This document shows, piece by piece, positions 1 to 8,946 of a DNA stretch of 41,547 bases. Where the stretch lies: NCBI GenBank assembly GCA_004298675.1, contig SCRI01000036.1, forward strand, positions 1 through 41,547, in the 5' to 3' direction. Numbering within the stretch: position 1 is the first letter of the stretch; each line of letters starts with the position of its first letter. Below the pieces are notes generated by a model. It made no database searches. It was not told the DNA's origin and saw nothing but the letters and a program-made list of their open reading frames with translations. This DNA comes from a bacterium (lineage in GTDB: Bacteria > Vulcanimicrobiota > Vulcanimicrobiia > Vulcanimicrobiales > SCRA01). A program made the translations under genes and the position numbers.

Positions 1-2129
1 TAGATGAAGTTGTGGTCCGGCGTCGTTGCCACAGTCGCGGGCCAGCCCCCGGCTTCAGCCCCCGTCGACATGTCCAGCGCGTGGAGTTGATCCTGTCCGT
101 CCGCCACGTACACGCGGTTGGTCTTGCGGTCGAACGTCGCGGTTCCCGCGATGCCGAAGGGAAAACTCGAGCAGATGTACGTGGTGGTGCCCAGATGCTT
201 CTGCCAGATGACCGCGCCGGTATCGGCATTGACGGCGCTGAACAGTCCCCCCTGTGTCCCCACGTACAGCACGTTTTGCGAGACGCCGCCGATCGAGACA
301 CCCTGCGCCAGTACGGGCTCGGCGATGATGGGCGTGCCGCCGAGAGCGAGCGACCAGATCTGGTGCAGATTGGCCACGTTACTCGTGCCGATGGTCGTCT
401 CGTTGGGATTATAGCCGGAACGCGCGAGGTCGAATCCGAAGGTCGACCAGTCGACGTACTTCGTGCTCGGCGGCGGCGAAGAGAGCGTGGCGTTGTAGTG
501 CGTCAGTACATCCGACGCCGAGAGCGCGCGATTGTAGATCGCTACCTCGTCCACCGTCCCAGCGTAGCCTGGATCGCTCAGACCCGCGTCGTCTCCGATC
601 GCGAAGCCGTGCGCGAGATCGTAGCCCACGATCGTCCCCGTGCGCGTTCCGCTAGCCACCGCGCTCCCATTGAGATAGAGTTTCATGCTTGTGCCGTCGT
701 ACGTCGCGACGATGTGGTAGGTCGTGTTCGTTTGCAGGGCGCCCGGTGACGAGAGGACCAGCACGCCGGAGGAAAGATTGATCTGCGCGTCGAGGTGCCC
801 GGAAGCAAAGTAGAGGTCGTACGGCGCGTAGACGGCGTCGCTGCCGTAGCTGAGCGGCACCGCGTACGTTTTAGGCACGCTCGTGAAGCGCAGTAGGCAT
901 TCGATGCTCACTTGGGTGCTTGGGCGCAACAGCGCATTAGGCGGGACGGCAACGATGCCCGCGCTGCTCTGCAGCCCCGAGAAGATCATGGCCGCGTCGT
1001 TTGACGTCTGCAGCAGGCCGGGCGCGCCCTTCGTCACCGAGGTGCCGATCGTTCCGTTGAGCGCGTTAGGTGAACTGTCGTGCGCAACGCTTCCGCTGCT
1101 TTCATCCAAGCGGTAGTAGGCGACCGGGTTGCTGGCGAGCACGGCCGCGGCATAGTTGCCACTTACGGGCACGGGCGTCGAAGTTGGTGTTGGCGACGGC
1201 GCTGGTGTGGCGCTAGGGCTCGGCGCCGGAGTCGGCGACGGCGATGGCGATGGCGACGGCGTGGGGCCGGGGGCCTGCGTTGCAGCCGCGTAGTGTGCTT
1301 GGACGCGCGCGGCTGTTAGCGGCTTGGCGTAGATCGCCACCTCGTCGATCGTGCCGGCATACGCCGGATCGCTGAACCCGGCGTCATCGCCGATCGCTAA
1401 TCCGTGCGTCGTGTCGTAGTCGATGAAGGTACCGGTCTTGGTGGCCGATGCAACGGGCGCTCCGTTGAGGTAGAGGTTCGCCGTTGTGCCGTCGTACGTT
1501 GCCACGACGTCATACGTGGTGTTGGTCTGCAGCGCGCTTGGCGTCGAGACCGTAAGTATGCCGGAGCTCAGTGCGAACTGCGCGAACAGCTTGCCGCCGG
1601 AAAAGTAGAGATCGTAGGGTGCGTAACTGGCATCGGTCCCGTATGAGAGCACGACCGTGTAGGTTGCCGGTGCCGCGCTAAACGAGATCAGGCATTCCAT
1701 GGTAACCTGCGACGTCACGCGAAAGGCTGTGTGCGGCGGCACCGCCACCACGCCAGCGCTCGTGCGCTGGCCGGGGAAACGCATAGCTGGATCGCTGCTG
1801 CTTGCGAGCAGCCCAGGCACGCCGGTCGTGACGCTCGAGCCGATCGTTCCATTGAAGCCGCTGGGCGAGCTGTCGAAAGCGACCGTGCCGGTGTCGTCGA
1901 GGCGATAGTAGGAGATGGGCCCGTCGCTTAAAACCGCCGTTGAGTACGCGTCACTGGAGACGGCGGCGGTGTGCAGCCGGCGCGTCCCTCGCGCGCCGGC
2001 TTTGTTTTGCTGCGGCGATAGCGAGCTCGCGCCCGCCGTGGGTGCCGGCGGCACAACTTGGTGTGAGGCCGGAGCGCAGGCACCCAGAAGTGCGCAGAAG
2101 AGGAGGCCCGAATATACACCAGGACGCAT
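1..2129 (-). CDS. Secreted lipoprotein with two LamG-like domains and a PQQ-type beta-propeller (3' end cut by window)
   Basis: About 709 codons are visible; the frame is open to the left window edge, so the C-terminus is missing. The ATG at 2129 opens a lipoprotein signal peptide with lipobox LGAC (Cys18). A first concanavalin-A/LamG-like domain spans roughly residues 70-280 (YYRLDD near its start, VDEVAIY near its end). A Pro/Ser/Thr linker of repeated PS units (about 283-315) leads to a second LamG-like domain (about 335-545) with the same landmarks. From about residue 555 the sequence resembles PQQ/quinoprotein-type beta-propeller repeats (WSTFGFDLARSGYNP, VYVADGQDQLHALD). LamG domains usually bind glycans or protein ligands, so I infer a surface-anchored binding or adhesion protein. 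No enzymatic residues are recognised. It is divergent from the gene at 2331, with a 201-base spacer. Confidence 0.85.
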   Translation of the reverse strand, partial: MRPGVYSGLLFCALLGACAPASHQVVPPAPTAGASSLSPQQNKAGARGTRRLHTAAVSSDAYSTAVLSDGPISYYRLDDTGTVAFDSSPSGFNGTIGSSVTTGVPGLLASSSDPAMRFPGQRTSAGVVAVPPHTAFRVTSQVTMECLISFSAAPATYTVVLSYGTDASYAPYDLYFSGGKLFAQFALSSGILTVSTPSALQTNTTYDVVATYDGTTANLYLNGAPVASATKTGTFIDYDTTHGLAIGDDAGFSDPAYAGTIDEVAIYAKPLTAARVQAHYAAATQAPGPTPSPSPSPSPTPAPSPSATPAPSPTPTSTPVPVSGNYAAAVLASNPVAYYRLDESSGSVAHDSSPNALNGTIGTSVTKGAPGLLQTSNDAAMIFSGLQSSAGIVAVPPNALLRPSTQVSIECLLRFTSVPKTYAVPLSYGSDAVYAPYDLYFASGHLDAQINLSSGVLVLSSPGALQTNTTYHIVATYDGTSMKLYLNGSAVASGTRTGTIVGYDLAHGFAIGDDAGLSDPGYAGTVDEVAIYNRALSASDVLTHYNATLSSPPPSTKYVDWSTFGFDLARSGYNPNETTIGTSNVANLHQIWSLALGGTPIIAEPVLAQGVSIGGVSQNVLYVGTQGGLFSAVNADTGAVIWQKHLGTTTYICSSFPFGIAGTATFDRKTNRVYVADGQDQLHALDMSTGAEAGGWPATVATTPDHNFI
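505..1925. repeat. Internal duplication encoding the two LamG-like domains
   Basis: Two copies of about 610 bases (roughly 505-1120 and 1313-1925) encode the paired LamG-like domains of the minus-strand lipoprotein. Both copies share the encoded landmarks YYRLD, SYGxDAxYAPYDLYF, LQTNTTY, VATYDGT, LYLNG, AIGDDAG and DEVAIY in the same order. They are separated by the Pro/Ser-rich linker at about 1190-1290. The copies have diverged at the DNA level, which indicates an old intragenic duplication rather than a recent one. Confidence 0.75.
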
Positions 2130-2330
2130 CGCGATGAACCTCGACGCTCGGCTTGCAGGCGGCCTTCCCAACTCTACCGGCAGATCGGCCGGGCACGCTA
2201 GGGATGTTTGGCTCTTCTGCATGGGCCATCATTGCTTGGAAGGAGCGGAAGGCGGCGCACGGTAAGGCACCGTAGAAAGCAGTGATCCGGGCGGCGATCC
2301 GGCGGCGTTGAAGGGACGGACATTCGAGAG

Positions 2331-3374
2331 ATGCAGGCGATCGTGTTGGTTGGCGGTGAGGGAACGCGCTTGCGCCCGCTGACCTACTCCGTGCCCAAGC
2401 CGATGGTTCCATTGCTGGGACGCCCCTTCATGGAGCACGTGCTGCTGCGGTTGCGCGATGCCGGCATCAACGAGGTCGTGTTACCAGCGTGCTACCTGCC
2501 GGAGGCGATTCAGCGTCACTTCGGTGACGGCGAGAAGTTGGGACTGCGTCTGCACTACGTGATCGAAGAGGAGCCGCTTGGCACCGCCGGCGCACTGAAA
2601 AACGTCGAGCGCTTCATCACCGGTCCGTTTTTCGTGTTCAACGGTGACGTGCTCACGAGCCTGGATCTGGGGGCCATGCTGGAGCAGCATCGTAACAGTG
2701 GCGGCATCGGGACGCTGCATCTCATCCCCGTCGAGGATCCCACGGCGTTCGGCTGCGTTGAGCGCGAAGCCGACGGACGGATCACGCGCTTCGTGGAGAA
2801 ACCCAAACCGCACGAGGTCACGACCAACTACATCAATGCCGGCACCTATCTGCTGGAGCGTGAGGTCCTCGACCGCATCCCCGCCGGGCGCAACGTCTCG
2901 ATCGAGCGTGAGACGTTTCCGCAACTGATCGCGGGAGCGCGCGCGCTCTATGCCTATGCCACGGAAGACTACTGGATCGACATTGGCAAACCGGAGAACT
3001 ATCTCAAGGCCAATCTCGACACGCTGCGCGGCACGATGCCGCTACGCACGCCCGGTCCGTCGCAGGAGGCCGCCGTCAAGCAGCCCTGCTTCGTGGGCAT
3101 CAATGCCCGCGTCGATCGGCAGGCGGAGGTGGGGCCGGGCGTGGTGCTCGGCCGCGGCTGCCGCGTCGCGGCGCATGCGCGCATTTACGAAAGCGTGCTT
3201 TGGGACGGCGTCGTCGTCGAGGAGGGGGCGTCGATCGAAGGGGCCATCATCGCCGGTGACGTGCGTGTCGGCGCAAACGCGCGCGTCGAGCGCGGCGCGG
3301 TCGTTGGGCACGGTCAGCGCATAGCGGCCGGTACGGTTGTGCCGCCCAACGCGCGCGTGCCGATGCCTGCGTAG
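2331..3374 (+). CDS. Sugar-nucleotide (mannose-1-phosphate guanylyltransferase-like) nucleotidyltransferase
   Basis: The protein has 347 residues. Its N-terminal Rossmann-like NTP transferase domain has the signature GGEGTRLRPLTYSVPKPMVP at about residues 8-27, an FNGDV metal/nucleotide motif near 103 and a VEKP motif near 155. After about residue 240 the repeats fit a left-handed beta-helix (VGPGVVLGRGCRV and similar hexads), as in bifunctional or oligomerising GDP-mannose and glucose-1-phosphate pyrophosphorylases. It should form an NDP-sugar from a sugar 1-phosphate and NTP in the cytoplasm. The sugar cannot be fixed from sequence; GDP-mannose is the best guess because a GT4 glycosyltransferase lies next. 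A purine-rich GAAGGGA lies upstream of the ATG. It is a second, separate member of the family encoded at 12971. Confidence 0.87.
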   Translation: MQAIVLVGGEGTRLRPLTYSVPKPMVPLLGRPFMEHVLLRLRDAGINEVVLPACYLPEAIQRHFGDGEKLGLRLHYVIEEEPLGTAGALKNVERFITGPFFVFNGDVLTSLDLGAMLEQHRNSGGIGTLHLIPVEDPTAFGCVEREADGRITRFVEKPKPHEVTTNYINAGTYLLEREVLDRIPAGRNVSIERETFPQLIAGARALYAYATEDYWIDIGKPENYLKANLDTLRGTMPLRTPGPSQEAAVKQPCFVGINARVDRQAEVGPGVVLGRGCRVAAHARIYESVLWDGVVVEEGASIEGAIIAGDVRVGANARVERGAVVGHGQRIAAGTVVPPNARVPMPA

Positions 3375-3580
3375 TTGTCTGCCTGAGCCCCCGGCTGCTC
3401 GAGGTTTCGCGGACGATCCAATCCGGGTAGAAACGTGCCAGGTAGAGCGCCCCCGCTTCCGGGGCAAAGCCAGCGGCCAAAAGCATCGCCGTTTCGCGCG
3501 CAGCCGGGTTTCGAGGCGTGCGCGCGGGCTTCGCCGTTCTACCCAGAGCCTCTTGAGGCAGAAAGAATTTGGAACGCAGG

Positions 3581-4918
3581 ATGACAGCCGATGCGTTGGG
3601 CGAGCTACTCGGGAACCTCCGCCGTGTCACGCGGCGAGCCGAGGTGCCGCCGGCGCTATTCCTTGGATCGTATCCGCCCCGCGAGTGCGGGATCGCGACC
3701 TTTATGCGCGATGTCCTCACCTCGCTGCAGCGTGTCTCGGGGATGCGCGGCGACGTGGTGGCCATCGATCCTGCGGGCGTCGAACGGCCGTACGGTGACG
3801 AGGTGGTCGGCGTGTTGCGCGATCGCGATCCAGCATCGTACCGGCGGGTCGTGCAGCTCGTCAACGAGCATCCAGCGCGTTTGCTCAACGTTCAGCATGA
3901 GTACGGCCTCTTCGGTGGTGAAGATGGCGAGATGCTGGTGGAAGCCCTCTCCGGGATCCACAAGCCCGTCGCGCTGACGATGCATACCGTGCTGCCCAAT
4001 CCGTCCGAACATCACCGTCAGGTCACGCGCGAATTGTGCGTGCGCGCGGATGTGGTGATCGTGCTCTCGCAGACCGGCCGCCGCATCCTTGAGGAGGTGT
4101 ACGGTTTGGAGCCGGCGCGTATCGTGGTGATCCAGCACGGAGTTCCCGACGTTGGCTTCATGCCGACCGACGCCTTGAAGGCGGAGTTGGGCTTTGGCGG
4201 CCGTCTGCTGGTCTCGACGTTCGGCCTGATCTCGCGGGGCAAGGGCCTAGAGTACGCGATCGACGCGCTGCCGGCGATCGTGGAGCGCCACCCCGAAGTG
4301 CTCTATCTGGCGATTGGCGAGACGCACCCTGAAGTGCGCCGCCAGGAAGGGGAATCGTATCGCGAATCGCTGCAGGAGCGCGTGGCCGAGCTGGGTTTGG
4401 AGCGCAACGTAGCGTTCGTCAACGAGTATCTCACGCTCGATCGGCTGATCACCTACCTGCGAGCTACCGACGTCTACTTGACGCCGTATCTGAATCCGGT
4501 GCAGATCGTCAGCGGAACGCTGGCTTACGCCATGGGCTTGGGGAAGGCGATCGTCTCGACGCCGTACCTGTACGCGGAAGAGTTGCTGGCGCATCGGCGT
4601 GGATACTTAGCTGGATTCCGCGATGCCTCTTCAATTGCCGTGCAAGTCAACCGGTTGCTCGACGATCCGGGTCTGCGCCGCTGCGTGGAGCGCCGCGCCT
4701 ATCGCTTCGGACGGCAGATGACTTGGCCGAACGTCGCCCGCGACTACGGGCGTCTCTTCGCCGAGCTTGCCGGAACCTCACGTCCCGTGTTCCCCCGCGC
4801 GCCCGTTCCGGCGGTTCCTCATCGCCCTGCGGTCACTCGCCCCAGTGTGGCGTCGGCGCTCTCGGCGCGGTTGGCTCCGGTGAGTTTGATCGAGAGGGAG
4901 CGGCGCGTCCACACGTGA
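3581..4918 (+). CDS. GT4-family glycosyltransferase
   Basis: A 445-residue GT-B glycosyltransferase. The N-terminal half carries YPPRECGIATFMRDV (about 19-33), typical of a GT4 subgroup. The C-terminal half has the donor-binding features STFGLISRGKGLEYAIDALP and a G-T-L-x-Y-A-x-G-x-G-K-A-I-V-S-T-P run near residues 305-325, where canonical enzymes carry an E-x7-E type motif. It probably transfers a sugar (mannose or glucose) from an NDP donor; the acceptor is unknown. The C-terminus is a low-complexity Pro/Arg/Val tail from about 400. The start is ambiguous: ATG 3581 is preferred, but TTG 3569, four codons upstream, has a better placed GAGG. The stop overlaps the GTG start of the next gene, implying translational coupling. 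Confidence 0.85.
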   Translation: MTADALGELLGNLRRVTRRAEVPPALFLGSYPPRECGIATFMRDVLTSLQRVSGMRGDVVAIDPAGVERPYGDEVVGVLRDRDPASYRRVVQLVNEHPARLLNVQHEYGLFGGEDGEMLVEALSGIHKPVALTMHTVLPNPSEHHRQVTRELCVRADVVIVLSQTGRRILEEVYGLEPARIVVIQHGVPDVGFMPTDALKAELGFGGRLLVSTFGLISRGKGLEYAIDALPAIVERHPEVLYLAIGETHPEVRRQEGESYRESLQERVAELGLERNVAFVNEYLTLDRLITYLRATDVYLTPYLNPVQIVSGTLAYAMGLGKAIVSTPYLYAEELLAHRRGYLAGFRDASSIAVQVNRLLDDPGLRRCVERRAYRFGRQMTWPNVARDYGRLFAELAGTSRPVFPRAPVPAVPHRPAVTRPSVASALSARLAPVSLIERERRVHT

Positions 4919-5979
4919 GCCCGGCGAGAAAGACACGCTTCCCCTCGCTCGAGCATCTGTTGCAGTTGAGCGACGACTGTGGCGTGATTCAGCACGCGAC
5001 CTACGACGTACCGAACCGCGAGACCGGCTACTGCGTCGACGATGTCGCGCGCGCATTCATCGTGGCCGCGCGCCTGTATCTCGAGGACGGGCGGCGCGAG
5101 GCGCGCGGGCTGGCCGCGCGCATGCTCTCGTTTCTGCACAACGCGCAGCTGCCCGACGGCCGTTTCCATAACTTCATGGGCTACGACCGGCGCTGGCTGG
5201 ACCAAGCCGGCGGAGAGGATGCCTTCGGGCGCGCGCTGTGGGCGCTCGGATGGGGCCTTTCGGTGCCGTCGGAGCGTGGCTGGCACCGGCTGTGCACCCA
5301 GATGCTCGAAAGCGCACTGCCGCACGTCCCGGAGCTCTACCACCTGCGGCCATGTGCGTACGCCGCGCTAGGCTTGGCGCAAGCGGCGCGGAGCGAGCTC
5401 GCAGCCGGACACGCGCAGATCCTGGAGATGTTGGGACTGCTGACCGAGCGGCTGCTGGCTGCGCGGGCCCGCTACGACAGCCAGTGGGCGTGGTTCGAGA
5501 CCACGCTGACCTACGCGAATGCGCGACTGCCGCAGGCACTGCTGAGCGCGGGAACGGTGTTGGCGCACGCGCGGGCGACTGCCGTGGGGCTCGAAACGCT
5601 CGCGTTTCTGGAGACGTTGACGATCGAGCGCGGCGTCTTCATACCGGTGGGTAACGAGGGTTGGTGTACGCGCGGCGGCCATCGCGCGCTTTACGCGCAG
5701 CAGCCGATCGAAGCGGGTGCGATGGTGGAGGCCGAACTCGCCGCCCATGCCGTGAGCGGCCTCGATCATCACCGCCGCACCGCCGGCGTGGCGTTCGATT
5801 GGTTCTTCGGTCACAATAGCGGCAGCGCGATCATGGTGCAGGGCGGGGGCTGCCGCGACGGACTGGAGCGCGGCGGACCCAATCACAACATGGGCGCCGA
5901 ATCGACGCTGTGCTATCTGATGGCAGCGATCGCGATGGCGGCGCACCCGGTGGCCGAACAGCGAGGGGTGCGCCGCTAG
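4915..5979 (+). CDS. Putative (alpha/alpha)6-barrel glycosidase-like protein
   Basis: About 354 residues if translation begins at the GTG that overlaps the upstream stop (GTGA). The sequence is mostly helical with Trp/Tyr/His-rich turns: DVPNRETGYCVDDVARAF (about 30-47), GRFHNFMGYDRRWLD (about 82-96), GRALWALGW and WAWFETTLTYANARLPQAL (about 184-202). This pattern resembles six-hairpin glycosidases and cellobiose-epimerase-like folds. Related proteins are commonly encoded beside GT4 glycosyltransferases, and here it is translationally coupled to one, so a joint role in making or trimming a glycan or compatible-solute glycoside is inferred. Candidate acid residues are Asp/Glu in GYCVDD and EDAFGRAL, but none can be assigned as catalytic. 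No signal peptide, so cytoplasmic. Confidence 0.65.
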   Translation: MSPARKTRFPSLEHLLQLSDDCGVIQHATYDVPNRETGYCVDDVARAFIVAARLYLEDGRREARGLAARMLSFLHNAQLPDGRFHNFMGYDRRWLDQAGGEDAFGRALWALGWGLSVPSERGWHRLCTQMLESALPHVPELYHLRPCAYAALGLAQAARSELAAGHAQILEMLGLLTERLLAARARYDSQWAWFETTLTYANARLPQALLSAGTVLAHARATAVGLETLAFLETLTIERGVFIPVGNEGWCTRGGHRALYAQQPIEAGAMVEAELAAHAVSGLDHHRRTAGVAFDWFFGHNSGSAIMVQGGGCRDGLERGGPNHNMGAESTLCYLMAAIAMAAHPVAEQRGVRR

Positions 5980-5998
5980 CCGAGCGAAGCCGCGTTCT

Positions 5999-8167
5999 GT
6001 GACCCCCCGCCTCGCCGAGTCCCTCAACGACATCCAGTATCAGGCCGTGCTCGCCACGGAAGGCCCCTGCCTGATCTTCGCCGGAGCAGGCTCCGGGAAG
6101 ACGCGCGTGCTGACGCATCGCATCGCCTATTTACTGGACGAGATCGGTGTGGAGCCCGAGCGCATCCTGGCCGTTACCTTCACCAACAAGGCCGCCGGGG
6201 AAATGAAGGAACGCCTCCTGCGCATGGCTGGGGCACGGGCGCGCGACCTCTGGATGGGAACCTTCCACTCGATCTGCGTGCGTATCTTGCGCCGCGACGG
6301 GCGGCGTATCGGCATCGCGCCGAACTTCGTCATCGCCGATGAGAGCGATCAGCGCTCGATCGTGCGCGACGTGCTCCACGAGCTCGACTTCGACGAGCGC
6401 CAACTCTCGCCGGGAGCCTGCTTGGCCGAGATCTCACGAGCCAAGAATCGCCTGGTCACCGTCGCGCAGTACGAGGAGGGAGCCACCTCGTTCCACGCCG
6501 AGCGGCTGGCCGCCGTCTACCGCGCCTACCAACAGCACTTGCGCCGCAACAACGCGCTGGACTTCGACGACCTCATCGGCTGTGCCATCGAGCTGCTGGA
6601 AGGCGACGAGCAGGCGCGCGAGCGCTACCAGGAGCGTTTCCGCTACGTCCTTGTCGACGAGTACCAAGACGTCAACCACGCTCAATACCGCTTGGTGAAG
6701 CTGTTGGGCGACAAATATAAGAACGTGACGGTCGTGGGCGACGACGATCAGTCCATCTACTCGTGGCGTGGCAGCGATTTCCAGCTTATCCTGCGCTTCG
6801 AGCAGGATTTTCCGGGGGCGCGCGTGTTCAAGCTCGAGCAGAATTACCGCTCGACCAGCACCATTCTGAACGCGGCCAACGAGCTGGTGGCCAATAATCG
6901 CACGCGTCATCCCAAGCGTCTGTTCACGGCGCGCGACGGCGGCGAGCCGGTGCTCTGCTACGCCGCAGAGAGCGAACGCGACGAGGCGCGCTACGTGACA
7001 GAGCGTATTCGCCGGATGGTGGCGGAGGAGGGCCGCGGCTATCACGAGATGCTCGTGCTCTACCGCACCAATGCGCAATCGCGCGTCTTCGAGGAGGCTT
7101 TTCTCGCCGACGGTATGCCGTACCGGGTGGTGGGCGGCGTCGGTTTCTACAATCGCCAGGAGGTCAAGGACGCCATGTCCTACCTCCGCTTCATCGCCAA
7201 TCCCGCCGATGCGATCGCGTTCAAGCGCATCGTCAACGTGCCGCGCCGCAGCATCGGGCAGACCACCGTCACACAACTCTTGTCCGCCGTCGAGGACGAT
7301 GGGCGGGTTGTCGGCGAGACGCTCGCGGACGAAGCCTTCCTGACGCGTGCCGTGGCACGTAAAGCGAAAGATCTGGCTCGCTTCGGAGCACTGATCGGCG
7401 AATTGCGAGCGCTGGTGGAGCAACGCAGCATCACGGAACTGCTGATCGAGGTACTCGAGCGTAGCGGGTATCTGCGCGAGCTTCACAACGAGCAGACGGC
7501 GGATGCGCGCGCGCGCGTCGAAAACCTGGAGGAGCTGGTCTCGGTGGCGCGGCAGTTCGAGGAGAACAACCGCGGCGCGACGCTGGACGATTTTCTCACC
7601 AACGTCGCCTTGATCACCGATCTCGATCGTATGGACGATCGGCACGATCGCGTGACGCTGATGACGCTGCACGCGGCCAAGGGGCTGGAGTTTCCGGCCG
7701 TCTTTCTCACCGGCCTGGAGGAGGGCGTCTTCCCCCATAATCGCGCCTTGGGCGATCAGCAGGAGTGTGAGGAGGAGCGGCGCCTGGCCTACGTTGGGAT
7801 CACGCGGGCGATGGAGCGCTTGACGCTTACCTACGCGCAGCGCCGCACGCTGTTTGGCAACACGTACGCCTATCCACCCTCGCGCTTCCTCGACGAGATG
7901 TCTTCGATCGAGCGGATTGGAAGCACGGCCTATGTGCCGCGGCCGCAGGGCGGACGTTGGCGCGACGTTGCGATGCCTGAGGTGGCGCCGGCGCCGGCGC
8001 TCGCGAGTGTCATGCGCGGTGACCGGGTCCGCCATCCCAAGTGGGGCGAGGGCACCGTGCGCACGTTGACGGGTGCGGGCGGTGACGCGCTGGTGACGGT
8101 GGACTTCACGAACGTAGGCAGCAAGATGTTGATGCTGAAGTACGCGCCGCTCGAGCGCGTCGAGTGA
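5999..8167 (+). CDS. pcrA: ATP-dependent DNA helicase PcrA/UvrD
   Basis: A 722-residue superfamily 1A helicase of normal length, starting at GTG 5999. Visible motifs are Q (LNDIQYQAV), I/Walker A GAGSGKT (29-35), Ia TFTNKAAGEMKER, II DEYQDVN, III GDDDQSIYSWRG, IV QNYRSTSTIL, V MTLHAAKGLEFPAVFL and VI EERRLAYVGITRA. The C-terminal GDRVRHPKWGEGTV segment is the Tudor-like domain typical of PcrA, which contacts RNA polymerase in characterised homologues. The protein should unwind DNA 3' to 5' in nucleotide-excision repair, remove stalled transcription complexes and support replication. The stop codon lies just ahead of dapB. Confidence 0.96.
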   Translation: MTPRLAESLNDIQYQAVLATEGPCLIFAGAGSGKTRVLTHRIAYLLDEIGVEPERILAVTFTNKAAGEMKERLLRMAGARARDLWMGTFHSICVRILRRDGRRIGIAPNFVIADESDQRSIVRDVLHELDFDERQLSPGACLAEISRAKNRLVTVAQYEEGATSFHAERLAAVYRAYQQHLRRNNALDFDDLIGCAIELLEGDEQARERYQERFRYVLVDEYQDVNHAQYRLVKLLGDKYKNVTVVGDDDQSIYSWRGSDFQLILRFEQDFPGARVFKLEQNYRSTSTILNAANELVANNRTRHPKRLFTARDGGEPVLCYAAESERDEARYVTERIRRMVAEEGRGYHEMLVLYRTNAQSRVFEEAFLADGMPYRVVGGVGFYNRQEVKDAMSYLRFIANPADAIAFKRIVNVPRRSIGQTTVTQLLSAVEDDGRVVGETLADEAFLTRAVARKAKDLARFGALIGELRALVEQRSITELLIEVLERSGYLRELHNEQTADARARVENLEELVSVARQFEENNRGATLDDFLTNVALITDLDRMDDRHDRVTLMTLHAAKGLEFPAVFLTGLEEGVFPHNRALGDQQECEEERRLAYVGITRAMERLTLTYAQRRTLFGNTYAYPPSRFLDEMSSIERIGSTAYVPRPQGGRWRDVAMPEVAPAPALASVMRGDRVRHPKWGEGTVRTLTGAGGDALVTVDFTNVGSKMLMLKYAPLERVE

Positions 8168-8181
8168 TGGAGGGAGGGACT

Positions 8182-8889
8182 GTGGGCGAGCGGATTCGCG
8201 TCGCCGTGGCGGGGTTGCACGGGCGCCTTGGAGCGGCGCTGGCAAGCGGGGTGCGCGCCGCACCGGACATGGAGTTGGCCGGCGGGTTGGTCCGGCAGCC
8301 TGCTGCGCCGGGCGAATATGCGGACGTTGCCGGCCTGTTGCGGGCCGAGCATCCCGACGTGCTGCTGGACTGCACCCGCCACCCGGATACCGTGGCCATC
8401 GCCACGGCGGCGCTTGCCCACGAGACGCCCGTGGTGATCGGAGCCACGGGCTGGAGCGAGCTGGAGCAGCGCCAACTGGCGGCTGCGGCGCTGAGCGCCG
8501 GTGTCGGCGTCATCCTCGCCCCCAACTTCTCGGTCGGGGCGGTGCTGGCGATGCACTTCGCGGCTCAGGCCGCGCGCTGGTTTGCCAAGGCGGAGATCGT
8601 CGAGCTCCATCACGAGGCCAAGCGGGACGCCCCCTCCGGCACCGCTGCCCTGACGGCCACACGGATCGAGGCGGTGAACGGCTCTCCGGTCCCGATCCAT
8701 TCCGTGCGCTTGCCGGGTCTGGTCGCCCATCAAGAGGTGCTCTTCGGCGGAATCGGCGAGGTGCTCACGCTTCGTCACGACTCTTTAGGGCGGGAGTCGT
8801 TCGTCGCCGGAGCCTTGCTGGCGCTTCGCAGGATCGGCGGCATGGCTGGCCTCACGGTCGGTCTAGAGAGGCTGCTCGGGCTCGAGTAG
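8182..8889 (+). CDS. dapB: 4-hydroxy-tetrahydrodipicolinate reductase
   Basis: DapB reduces hydroxy-tetrahydrodipicolinate with NAD(P)H in the diaminopimelate/lysine pathway. The dinucleotide loop reads GLHGRLG near the N-terminus instead of the usual GAxGRMG. The catalytic and substrate-binding stretch ELHHEAKRDAPSGTA is intact (about residues 137-151). The GTG at 8182 is chosen because a strong GGAGGGAG ribosome-binding site sits 5-8 bases upstream. Earlier in-frame starts (GTG 8164, ATG 8167) overlap the pcrA stop and would place that site inside the coding sequence. At 235 residues it is somewhat shorter than most DapB proteins. The other pathway genes asd, lysC and dapA follow after a structured leader. 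Confidence 0.93.
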   Translation: MGERIRVAVAGLHGRLGAALASGVRAAPDMELAGGLVRQPAAPGEYADVAGLLRAEHPDVLLDCTRHPDTVAIATAALAHETPVVIGATGWSELEQRQLAAAALSAGVGVILAPNFSVGAVLAMHFAAQAARWFAKAEIVELHHEAKRDAPSGTAALTATRIEAVNGSPVPIHSVRLPGLVAHQEVLFGGIGEVLTLRHDSLGRESFVAGALLALRRIGGMAGLTVGLERLLGLE

Positions 8890-8946
8890 GCGATTTTTTT
8901 TCGCTAGACTGTTGATTTAGGGCTAGCGCACCGGCTGATTTTTCGG

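Noticed and set aside
1190-1290. Short regular GGCGATGGCGA-type DNA repeats seen as a possible CRISPR or regulatory repeat.
   Set aside because: They are in frame and encode the Pro-Ser linker between the LamG domains, with six-base periodicity.
2130-2330. Cyclic-di-GMP riboswitch in the divergent spacer before the surface lipoprotein.
   Set aside because: GCC/CCGG segments look superficially similar on the minus strand, but the paired-stem order and the conserved A-rich core are missing.
3375-3580. A 206-base spacer with a GC hairpin (CCCCG-CTTC-CGGGG, 3451-3464) and a short open minus-strand frame.
   Set aside because: No T run follows the hairpin and the minus frame has no ribosome-binding site or family resemblance. 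I see no gene, RNA or promoter there that I can support.
6434-8263. A 609-codon open frame on the minus strand opposite pcrA.
   Set aside because: The plus strand encodes a full set of helicase motifs in order. The minus frame has no recognisable domain and is His/Arg-rich, as expected for a shadow in GC-rich DNA.
8891-8904. Run of eight T flanked by GCGA and TCGC after dapB, seen as a possible terminator.
   Set aside because: The T run lies in the loop rather than after the stem, and the stem has only four pairs. It is not an intrinsic terminator.
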